This document shows positions 1 to 7,578 of a stretch of 16,671 bases of DNA, piece by piece. The translations under genes and the position numbers were made by a program. The notes below the pieces were generated by a model. It had not been told where the DNA came from, made no database searches, and saw only the letters and a program-made list of their open reading frames with translations. Origin of the DNA: an uncultured Cellvibrio sp. (lineage in GTDB: Bacteria; Pseudomonadota; Gammaproteobacteria; Pseudomonadales; Cellvibrionaceae); the NCBI GenBank assembly GCA_946481095.1, contig CAMLML010000088.1:1-16671 (forward strand), in the 5' to 3' direction. The first letter of the stretch is position 1, and each line of letters starts with the position of its first letter.

Positions 1-3000
1 ACCGGATAATGTAATGGTGATCGTTGTATCTTCATTGCCACTGACAGTCACTGCTACTGTTTCAGGTGCATCGTTCACTGCAGCAATTGCAATATCCACT
101 GTTGCCGGTGATGAAGGCGTACCATTGTTATCCGTCACCGTAAAATTAAATGACAAGTTGCCATTGAAATTATTAGCTGGTGTGAAAACCAAACCCGATG
201 CCTGCGCAGGAGTTAAATTCATTGCAGTCGTTACTGCAGTCACACCATCTGCCAAATACAACACACCTTGTGCAGCTGTTGGCAAACTTACCAATTGAAT
301 GGATTGAACAGTGCCATCTATATCGCTGCCTGTTAGGTTCACAACGACGTTGTTGTCTTCAGTACCAACAATGTTTTGCGCTTGTGCAATTGGTACATCA
401 TTTGTACCAGTAACGGTGATAACTAAATTTGCAGTTGATGTAGCGTTTTGATCATCAGTCACTGTGTAAGGAATCGTGAGCACAACAGATTGACCGACAC
501 CGAGCGATTGGTAAGCAAGATTACTGGCGTCAAATGAATAACTACCATCAGGATTAAAAGTAAACCCGGCTGGTGCTGCAACATTAATTGTGTAAGTTAA
601 TACAGCACCGGCATCTATATCAGTTGCAATTAAATTACCGGTCAAGGTTGAATCTTCAGGAACTGTATCTGCAACATTTTGTGCAACCGGTGCATCATTC
701 ACCGCCGTTACATTCAATTGAATTGAATTGGGTGTTGTATCAAATCCACCTGCAGAATCCTGAACACTAAAAGTGAAATTCGCATAATTGTTGCCGTTAG
801 CGTTGGTAACTGGTGTAAACACCAAAGAACCAAGAGAAGCAACCGGAATAATTTGACCCACAGTTACTGCAACACCACCTAAATTTAAATTACCTGCGAA
901 CGGCAAACTATCAATTCGAACTGCATTAAATGTTTGTGCAGCGTCTGCATCAGCAAAACCAAAATCATTTGCCGTGAAGGTATGTGTGCCATCTTCATTT
1001 AATGTGATGACATTATCTGTGCCGGTTGGAGCTGTATTGCTTCCTACATTAACGGTGGCAGTGCCTGTAGTTTGCGCGCCAGCAGGATCAGTTAATGTGT
1101 AAGTAATTGTCGCATCACCCGAGAAATTCAACGCCGGTGTAAATACCACGCGACCCTGTGCATCAAGAGCCACTGTGCCTTGTGCAGCACTCACTTGTGG
1201 ATTACTGACAACCAAATCAGTTTGCACATTATCAATATCAGAATCGTTTGCACGCACATCAATTGTGATCGCCGTGTTGATAGGCGCTGTTGTAGTATCT
1301 ATATTGGCAACTGGACCATCATTAGTGCCGGTAACCGTGATGACTAAATTTGCAGTAGATGTTGCACCTTGATCATCCGTTACTGTGTACGGAATAGTAA
1401 GAACTTGTGATTGACCGACACTGAGGGATTGATAAGCTGCATTGCTTGCGTCAAACGAGAACATACCATCTATGAAAATTAATCCGGCAGGCGCAGGATT
1501 ATTTAATGTATAGGTCAGCGTTGCACTATCATCCATATCAGTTACATTAACAAGCTCATTAATAACAGCTGCGTCTTCTACAACAGTAAATGATGAGACT
1601 TCTGCAACTGGTGTATCATTCGTTCCTGTAACGGTAATCACTAAATTTGCAGTAGATGTTGCACCCTGATCATCAGTCACCGTGTAAGGAATAGTGAGAA
1701 CGGTCGATTGGCCAACACCGAGTGATTGATAAGCTTCATTGCTTGCATCAAAACTATAAGTTCCGTTTGAGTTAAAAATTAATCCAGCAGGTGCAGTGTT
1801 GTTTAATGAATATGTTAGAGGTGCGTTTGAATCTACATCTGTTGCAGTAACAGAACTATTAATAACAGCGGCATCTTCCGCAACTGTGAATGATGACGCT
1901 TGTATTACAGGCGCATCGTTCACTGGTACTACACCAACAGTAACAACAGAAGTCACTGTGCTGCCATTATTATCATTCACTAAAAAAGAAAAAGAATCAC
2001 TACCATTGAAATTACTATTTGGGGTGTAGCTATAGTCCCCTGTGATTTGGTTTAGGCTAACTGTTCCATTAATTGGAGCAGTATTGATGGAGTAAGTCAG
2101 TGTATCGCCATCAAAATCAATCGCTCCGATTTGACCAACGACAGTTGTGTCTTCATTGGTGGTGATATTTTGATTCTCTGTCACTGGTGCATCATTTAAC
2201 GGAGATATATCAATAGAAATATTACTGGTCGTGAAACCACCATTTCCATCACTCACAGTCACAACGAAAGAATCAGTACCACTGTAGTTTATAATGGGTC
2301 TATAAAGAAAAGTACCGTTCGAATTCAACGACAAAATGCCATGTAGTGGATTAGTCGTCACTGTATAAGTTAGAGGAGTAGCATCGACGTCTGTTGCAAC
2401 GATTTGACCAACGATTGGAACATCTTCAGCCGTAAAGAGATTTTGATTAGTCGCAACTGGAGTATCGTTTACTGAAAGAACTAAAACACTTACAGTGCTA
2501 CTGGTTACACCACCATTACCATCAGACACAGTCGCAACAAAACTGTCAGCACCGAAGAAATTAGGATTGGGCGTGTATTCATAGGCACCAGTTGCAGCGT
2601 TAATTGTGACAACACCATTAGCAGGGTTAGTGCTCACTACAAAATTCAATGCATCATTTTCAACATCAGTTGCAACAATTTGTCCAGTCACAGCTTTATC
2701 TTCAGTAGTCGCCACAAGCTGTCTGCTGCTGACAGGTGCATCATTAACCGGTGTAATACCAATTGAAATATTGCTGGTAGTTACACCCCCTTGACCATCA
2801 CTCACAGTAACAACAAATGAATCACTGCCGTTGTAATTAAGATTCGGGGTGTAAGTAAAACTACCATTCGCATTAAATAACAAACTACCGTTCACCGGAT
2901 TGGTAGTCACTGTATAAGTTAATGGATCTGCATCAATATCTGACGCAATAATTTGACCATTAATTGGTGTATCTTCACTGGTTGTTAAATTTTGATTAGT

Positions 3001-4050
3001 TGCAACAGGCAAGTCGTTAACCGGATTAACAGTGACTGCAACACTGCTACTGCTGATACCCCCGTTGCCATCAGAGACAGTCACTATAAAACTGTCTGCA
3101 CCGTAGAAATTTGCATTGGGCGTGTATTCGTAAGCACCCGTTGCTGCATTAATTGTGACAACACCATTCACAGGATTGGTGCTCACAACAAAACTCAACG
3201 TATCATTTTCAACATCAGTGGCAACAATTTGACCGGTCACTGGCGTATCTTCATTTGTCACCAGCGGTTGTGCGCTGCTGACAGGCGCATCGTTAACAGG
3301 ATTAATCGTGAGTGAAATGGTGTTATTAACACTGTTGCCCGCTGTATCAGTTACAGTAACCACAAAACTGTCGGGGCCATTGAAATTTGAATTGGGAGTC
3401 AATGTGAAAGACCCTGTTACCGAATCCAATACCAAAACGCCATTGATGGGTTGTGTAGCAACTGAATAAGTGAGCGTATCGTTTTCAATATCGGTTGCAA
3501 TAATTTGTCCGGTTAAAACACTGTCTTCATCAAACACAAGCTGTTGATCAATAACTTCCGGTGGATTATTACGGGGTAACTCGGAATCAGTTGAAGGAAC
3601 GGCTGCAGAGCCGGAATTAGCTGCATCAAAATTAAAAGCAAGAGGATCGATTTGTTCTATCAATCTCGTCAACTGCACAAAACCATGGCTACTGCCACTG
3701 GCACCACCCGTATTACCAGCAGCTGTTTCTTCCAGCTCTTCCAGGAGGTCCCCACCCTGTTCAAGAATTGTCAGTGCTTCCTGTACTGAAGCATCAGTCA
3801 ATTCCGCTTCCTCATTGGTAGTCGCTGAGTCTGCATTCAGATCGCGACTCATGGAAATTTCTTGCCCACTACCCACAACAATCCTTTCAGAATCACCTGT
3901 ATCCAACTCAATCCGCGCATTCAAGCCCGTCACCAGAATGTCATTTGCATTCAACACGCTGCCAACCGTCAACGGACGCAATTCACCGTCAGGGCTTTTA
4001 GCCCAGGCTTTACCTTGTAAAAACGCAACTGTGGCAACGGCATTACTCAT
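1..4050 (-). CDS. Giant LapA/BapA-type surface adhesin, N-terminal part (3' end outside the window)
   Basis: The reading frame is open from ATG 4050 to base 1 (1350 codons, no stop), so the gene continues to the left. A GGAG lies 6 bases before the ATG. Residues 1 to about 130 resemble the LapA retention module: a short beta-rich segment, a helix rich in Glu and Leu, then TAAG at 109-112 and an HGFVQLTRLIEQIDPL-type segment after it. In LapA-family adhesins this module plugs the TolC-like pore, and the periplasmic protease LapG cuts at the double alanine; this is family knowledge. From about residue 162 the protein is a chain of cadherin-like (tandem-95 type) and VCBS repeats, each ending in a PVND or GTND motif. 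Such repeats form a long extracellular stalk. The secretion genes just upstream fit type I export. The C-terminal adhesive domains and secretion signal are not visible. Confidence 0.93.
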   Translation of the reverse strand, partial: MSNAVATVAFLQGKAWAKSPDGELRPLTVGSVLNANDILVTGLNARIELDTGDSERIVVGSGQEISMSRDLNADSATTNEEAELTDASVQEALTILEQGGDLLEELEETAAGNTGGASGSSHGFVQLTRLIEQIDPLAFNFDAANSGSAAVPSTDSELPRNNPPEVIDQQLVFDEDSVLTGQIIATDIENDTLTYSVATQPINGVLVLDSVTGSFTLTPNSNFNGPDSFVVTVTDTAGNSVNNTISLTINPVNDAPVSSAQPLVTNEDTPVTGQIVATDVENDTLSFVVSTNPVNGVVTINAATGAYEYTPNANFYGADSFIVTVSDGNGGISSSSVAVTVNPVNDLPVATNQNLTTSEDTPINGQIIASDIDADPLTYTVTTNPVNGSLLFNANGSFTYTPNLNYNGSDSFVVTVSDGQGGVTTSNISIGITPVNDAPVSSRQLVATTEDKAVTGQIVATDVENDALNFVVSTNPANGVVTINAATGAYEYTPNPNFFGADSFVATVSDGNGGVTSSTVSVLVLSVNDTPVATNQNLFTAEDVPIVGQIVATDVDATPLTYTVTTNPLHGILSLNSNGTFLYRPIINYSGTDSFVVTVSDGNGGFTTSNISIDISPLNDAPVTENQNITTNEDTTVVGQIGAIDFDGDTLTYSINTAPINGTVSLNQITGDYSYTPNSNFNGSDSFSFLVNDNNGSTVTSVVTVGVVPVNDAPVIQASSFTVAEDAAVINSSVTATDVDSNAPLTYSLNNTAPAGLIFNSNGTYSFDASNEAYQSLGVGQSTVLTIPYTVTDDQGATSTANLVITVTGTNDTPVAEVSSFTVVEDAAVINELVNVTDMDDSATLTYTLNNPAPAGLIFIDGMFSFDASNAAYQSLSVGQSQVLTIPYTVTDDQGATSTANLVITVTGTNDGPVANIDTTTAPINTAITIDVRANDSDIDNVQTDLVVSNPQVSAAQGTVALDAQGRVVFTPALNFSGDATITYTLTDPAGAQTTGTATVNVGSNTAPTGTDNVITLNEDGTHTFTANDFGFADADAAQTFNAVRIDSLPFAGNLNLGGVAVTVGQIIPVASLGSLVFTPVTNANGNNYANFTFSVQDSAGGFDTTPNSIQLNVTAVNDAPVAQNVADTVPEDSTLTGNLIATDIDAGAVLTYTINVAAPAGFTFNPDGSYSFDASNLAYQSLGVGQSVVLTIPYTVTDDQNATSTANLVITVTGTNDVPIAQAQNIVGTEDNNVVVNLTGSDIDGTVQSIQLVSLPTAAQGVLYLADGVTAVTTAMNLTPAQASGLVFTPANNFNGNLSFNFTVTDNNGTPSSPATVDIAIAAVNDAPETVAVTVSGNEDTTITITLSG
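397..693 (-). repeat. Third VCBS-type repeat, separated from the first two
   Basis: This 99-residue repeat has the same SFDASN, YQSLGVGQS and YTVTDDQNATSTANLV segments as the copies at 1318-1914. Two more divergent modules, about 1036-1317 and 694-1035, separate it from them. Confidence 0.78.
1318..1914 (-). repeat. Two tandem VCBS-type repeats in the adhesin
   Basis: Copies at 1615-1914 (100 aa) and 1318-1614 (99 aa) both contain a SFDASN segment, a YQSL-VGQS segment and the ending IPYTVTDDQGATSTANLV...GTND, typical of VCBS repeats in type I secreted adhesins. A third copy lies at 397-693. Confidence 0.8.
2191..3288 (-). repeat. 549-bp two-domain unit (A-B) repeated in tandem within the adhesin
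   Basis: Two adjacent copies, 2740-3288 and 2191-2739, are each exactly 549 bp and encode one 92-residue domain (A) followed by one 91-residue domain (B). The A domains share long near-identical stretches such as NGVVTINAATGAYEYTPN. The B domains share VATNQNL and LTYTVTTNP. A resembles the other A, and B the other B, more than A resembles B, so the duplication unit was a domain pair. Confidence 0.8.
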
Positions 4051-4186
4051 TTGAAACTCCGGGGAAATAATAGATAGAAACTCAAGATAGAAAAACGGAC
4101 TAATTGCATTTTAGATGGGATTGGCAAGACTGCTATTGGACTAATGGACAATAGAACCAAAAGAATGGAGTTTTATTTTTTTATAA
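4051..4186 (-). promoter_or_regulatory. Leader region of the adhesin gene with a direct repeat
   Basis: This 136-bp gap between the response regulator and the adhesin holds the adhesin's Shine-Dalgarno (GGAG, 4057-4060) and two copies of GGACTAAT (plus-strand reading) at 4097-4104 and 4138-4145. They are spaced 41 bp apart, close to four helical turns. I see no convincing -35/-10 pair and no terminator hairpin, so the adhesin may be transcribed from here or by read-through. Confidence 0.35.
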
Positions 4187-5422
4187 TCAAAAAAGTTCGA
4201 CATCACTGGAATAAATTTCTCCGTCATTCGGCAATTCAGATTCAACTCCAGGGATTTGCTCAATAAAATTCAGGTCTATAAGGTGCTGCTGCTGAATTGC
4301 CAAATGCTCCAACAAACGCACTACATCCCGCAATGAATCACCTATTTGCAATCCATTTTTCATATGACTGACAGTATCTTCAAATGCAGATGTAATTTTT
4401 GAAACAATAAATTTTTCCTGATCAGCCTCCAAGCCCAAACGCGGCAAATGAAAATCCAGATCAGTTAATAAAAAACTAATAATGTCATTAATATGATCAT
4501 TGCCTGCCATGACATTTTTTGTAAGATTGTCCAAAATCTTACCTATTGCATCAACTGACTTACTCATATTTGCTGAATGACCAAGCAAGGTCTGATGCAA
4601 ATCAAGTGCACGAACTTTTCCATCAACAGCACCCAAAATAAAAGGGATGGTATCCTTCATTCGTCCATAGCGTTCCATATTATCCAACGGCATATTTTTC
4701 ACCAATAATGAAACCTGGCGATAATTGATAAAAGTTCTACAACCAAAATCAATAAAACGTCCCTGTTGATGCATTAGCTGCAACAAATCTCTTTCAAGAG
4801 GTGAAATTTCACTAGAGTTGGAAGAATAATAACGAGCACCGGTATTGGACAGAAAAACAACTGAAGTTACCAACCCCAGTTCTCCCATAACTTTAAATAA
4901 AGCGACTGCCAGCTCATCGAAATTATGTAATGAGTAAGTGTGCTCAACAAAACGTAACGCTTTACCTAATTCTGCGCTACTCGTTAGCGCATCAAAAACC
5001 ATGCGTTGAACATCTTTAGCTTTTTGGTCAAGTGCATTGTGTTCAGCATATCCTTCAGCAATACGCGCAACTTTTGCACGCAACAACTCCGCTTCAAAAG
5101 GCTTAACAACATAGTCATCAGCCCCAACTTCAAAACCCAGCATTTTCTCGCGCAATGAACTGTTTCCCGATAAAAAAATTACCGGAATTCGAGAAATTGA
5201 CGGTGTTCGACGGATTATCTCGCAGACTTCGTAACCTGTTTTACCAGGCATTTCAACATCTAATAAAATAGTATCCGGTGACCATTCTTCAGCAAGGGAA
5301 ATACCTTCATCACCATCGCTGGCAACACGAACTTCATAAACACTCGATAAAGAACGAACCGCCAGTTTCTGCGCAAACCGATCATCATCCACGACCAAGA
5401 TCTTTTTTCGTCCGTCTTGCAT
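4187..5422 (-). CDS. Response regulator with receiver domain and an unassigned C-terminal half
   Basis: Residues 6-125 form a complete CheY-like receiver: acidic pocket D12-D14, phosphoacceptor D55 in LLDVEMPG, S85 in FLSGN and K107 in KPF. It should therefore be phosphorylated by a histidine kinase, but none is encoded in this window. Residues 130-411 contain no DNA-binding, GGDEF, EAL or HD-GYP motif that I can see. The part at about 145-275 has alternating helix and strand character and could be GAF-like; the part at about 280-385 looks helical. ATG 5422 is preceded by GGGAG about 9 bases upstream, and a good promoter lies at 5478-5506. The gene sits between the LuxR-type gene (105-bp gap) and the adhesin (136-bp gap), which suggests control of adhesin production or retention. 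That role is inference. Confidence 0.85.
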   Translation of the reverse strand: MQDGRKKILVVDDDRFAQKLAVRSLSSVYEVRVASDGDEGISLAEEWSPDTILLDVEMPGKTGYEVCEIIRRTPSISRIPVIFLSGNSSLREKMLGFEVGADDYVVKPFEAELLRAKVARIAEGYAEHNALDQKAKDVQRMVFDALTSSAELGKALRFVEHTYSLHNFDELAVALFKVMGELGLVTSVVFLSNTGARYYSSNSSEISPLERDLLQLMHQQGRFIDFGCRTFINYRQVSLLVKNMPLDNMERYGRMKDTIPFILGAVDGKVRALDLHQTLLGHSANMSKSVDAIGKILDNLTKNVMAGNDHINDIISFLLTDLDFHLPRLGLEADQEKFIVSKITSAFEDTVSHMKNGLQIGDSLRDVVRLLEHLAIQQQHLIDLNFIEQIPGVESELPNDGEIYSSDVELF

Positions 5423-5477
5423 AATCCATCACTCCCACAGAAAAACCAGACATCATAATTAAGTGCGACATTCAAAA

Positions 5478-5506
5478 AATATAGATTGTGCTGAAAGCAA
5501 CCGCAA
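5478..5506 (-). promoter_or_regulatory. Sigma-70-type promoter of the response regulator gene
   Basis: On the minus strand TTGCGG (-35, 5501-5506) and TATATT (-10, 5478-5483) are separated by exactly 17 bases. Transcription would start near 5471, about 50 bases before the ATG. This suggests the response regulator, and possibly the adhesin, can be transcribed apart from the upstream secretion genes. Confidence 0.55.
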
Positions 5507-5527
5507 TGATTTGCAGTCATTCACTTT

Positions 5528-6145
5528 TCAATTCGCAAGTTGCTTACCTGACATAATTAATACCAACTGTAGTCTGTCGCGTATTTGACATTTATCAAAA
5601 ACAGATCCCAAATGCGCTTTAACAGTTCTTTCGGTAATATCTAAATCTCGTGCAATTTCTTTATTGGTTTTACCCTGAGCAGCCAATTCCGCCACTGACC
5701 TTTCTCGATCAGTTAAGAGCAATAAGCGCTTTTCGTGTTGTGTTTGTGGCAGGGGCTCTACTGCCTCCAATATTTTTGCACTGGACAAAACCAACTGCCG
5801 CATTAAGTCTGCGCCTAACCACATGCTGCCGGATGCGACGGTATCGGCCACCGACATCAATACTTGCGGCACGGCCAAATAATGCACATACCCACTGGCA
5901 CCCAGCGCAAGCAATTGTCGTGCTTCGGCAACATTTTCACTGGCACTCATGGCAATGACGATTACATCTTTTGGTATTTTTTGTATTAATTCGGCAAAAT
6001 GTTTCAGATCAACAACATAACACCAACAACAATCTCCCGAATACAATTGTGCCGGCAGTGTTTCTGTCCGAATCGCGCGAGGAAAAGCCTGTTGCCAACG
6101 AGGGGAATCAATAACAGCAGGTGCAATAAAAAAATGTTGTTTCAT
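5528..6145 (-). CDS. LuxR/NarL-type transcriptional regulator with a degenerate receiver domain
   Basis: The 205-residue protein has the length and layout of a NarL-family response regulator. Residues 144-200 are a LuxR-type helix-turn-helix, with LTDRE at its start, GKTNKEIA and ITERTVKAHL. Residues 1-120 look like a receiver fold (D46 after a hydrophobic strand, then MSAS, then GASGY). The N-terminal acidic pair is absent, and the lysine expected after GASGY is replaced by Tyr (Y89). It therefore probably works without ordinary phosphorylation. The ATG overlaps the stop of the HlyD-type gene as ATGA, so the two are translationally coupled. I see only a weak Shine-Dalgarno, consistent with coupling. 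It likely regulates adhesin or secretion genes; that is inference from context. Confidence 0.88.
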   Translation of the reverse strand: MKQHFFIAPAVIDSPRWQQAFPRAIRTETLPAQLYSGDCCWCYVVDLKHFAELIQKIPKDVIVIAMSASENVAEARQLLALGASGYVHYLAVPQVLMSVADTVASGSMWLGADLMRQLVLSSAKILEAVEPLPQTQHEKRLLLLTDRERSVAELAAQGKTNKEIARDLDITERTVKAHLGSVFDKCQIRDRLQLVLIMSGKQLAN

Positions 6146-7578
6146 CGTTCAGTCATGGCGTTTTGTTTTGCTCTTAACACAGGCTTAAGTAAATACGCCA
6201 GTACGGTTTTTTTACCCGTCAGAATGTCCACTTGTGTCATCATGCCCGGCATTATCGGCAAACTTGGATCAAAGCCAGTGCGATCGGTACGTACTCGCAC
6301 TATGTAATATGTACGATCTTTTTCATCCGTAATCGTGTCAGCACTGATGTGTTCAACTTTACCTTTTAATCCACCGTAAATAACAAAATCATAAGCCGTA
6401 AATTTTACAATTGCTTCCTGATCCGGATGCAAAAATGCAATATCTTTAGGTGATACTTTCGCTTCAATAATCAATTGATCATCAAGTGGAACCATTTCAA
6501 TAACTTCATGGCCTGGCTGTACGACACCGCCCACTGTATTGGTAAAAACACGCTGCACCGTTCCGCGAACCGGTGAACGAATTTCAGAATATTTGATTTT
6601 ATCCGCAAGCCCCGTTCCACTTTCACTGAGGGATGCAACTTTGCTCAACACTTCCGATAATTCGGTACGCCATTTGTTAGTAACTAACAATTCCGTTTCA
6701 CGCAATTTACTTTCTGATTCTTCAATCGCTGAAAGCAAACGCTGCTCTTGTGCAAGTGCTTGCTCTTTTTCACCTTTGGCATTGGACACTTCACCTTCCA
6801 ATCGCAAAATTTCCACTTCAGAAATAGCACCACTGGCCAATAAAGGTTTGGTGACTGTTAATTCCTGTTGTGCCAACTCCAATGCACGTGAAACTTGAGT
6901 TAATTTCGCACGCACTTCATTTAATTCTTCTTCTCTTTGGGTGAGCTGACTTTTGGCAATACTGAGTTGTTCATCCAATTCTTTTCGATTGGACATATAT
7001 AAGTTTCGCTCATGCATAGCAATATCCGGCGATTCATCTTCCATACCTTTTGGCAATTGAAATTCAGTATTGGAGGTTAAAGCACCCAATCGGGCGGCAC
7101 GTGCCTGCAGTGATAAATATTCCGCACGATTTTCACGATAGGTGGCAATAAAACGCGTCGGATCAATACGCAATAACAAATCACCTTTGTTCACTACCTG
7201 ACCTTCTCTTACGAAAACAGCTTCAACCACACCACCATCAAATGATTGAATGACTTGCAGTTGTGAGGAGGGAATCACTTTGCCTTCACCACGCGCAACT
7301 TCATCTATCGGCGCAAATGCTGCCCAGATAAATAAAACCAACATAATCCAGGCGATCATCCGCAATAATAAACGCGCTCGCACAGGTTCCTGCTGCAACT
7401 TTGCCCAATCTGCCTCTGTTACCCAATCGCGTTGATCATTGGTTTTAAATAACAACCATCGTGCAAACGCTTTTTCAATAATACGACTCGCAGGAATTCC
7501 CAGCTTATCCAGTAAACGGCCAATTTTTTCAAACCACAATTGATAAGAATTTTTTTGATAGGAATTTTTTTCGGTCAT
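6142..7578 (-). CDS. lapC: Type I secretion periplasmic adaptor (membrane fusion protein, HlyD/LapC family)
   Basis: This is the inner-membrane-anchored adaptor that links the ABC transporter to the outer-membrane channel. The 478-residue protein has a cytoplasmic N-terminus of about 68 residues and one membrane segment at about 69-89. A first half of the lipoyl-like domain follows (GEGKVIPSSQLQVIQS, then DGGVVEAVFVREGQVV at about 114-129). A long coiled-coil hairpin spans about 145-320. The second lipoyl/beta-barrel part begins with IRSPVRGTVQRV. The start overlaps the transporter stop by one base (TGATG), with GGGAG about 10 bases before it. The N-terminus carries a five-residue tandem duplication (KNSYQ twice). 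The symbol is given by family and gene order; the adaptor role is firm. Confidence 0.93.
   Translation of the reverse strand: MTEKNSYQKNSYQLWFEKIGRLLDKLGIPASRIIEKAFARWLLFKTNDQRDWVTEADWAKLQQEPVRARLLLRMIAWIMLVLFIWAAFAPIDEVARGEGKVIPSSQLQVIQSFDGGVVEAVFVREGQVVNKGDLLLRIDPTRFIATYRENRAEYLSLQARAARLGALTSNTEFQLPKGMEDESPDIAMHERNLYMSNRKELDEQLSIAKSQLTQREEELNEVRAKLTQVSRALELAQQELTVTKPLLASGAISEVEILRLEGEVSNAKGEKEQALAQEQRLLSAIEESESKLRETELLVTNKWRTELSEVLSKVASLSESGTGLADKIKYSEIRSPVRGTVQRVFTNTVGGVVQPGHEVIEMVPLDDQLIIEAKVSPKDIAFLHPDQEAIVKFTAYDFVIYGGLKGKVEHISADTITDEKDRTYYIVRVRTDRTGFDPSLPIMPGMMTQVDILTGKKTVLAYLLKPVLRAKQNAMTER

Noticed and set aside
397..3567. Regular repeats of about 273-300 bp as a CRISPR or satellite array
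   Set aside because: They encode tandem protein domains in one frame, with units far longer than CRISPR repeats and no spacers.
14..4054. Plus-strand reading frames across the adhesin region
   Set aside because: They are antisense shadows of the continuous 1350-codon minus-strand frame. Their apparent repetition comes from the adhesin repeats.
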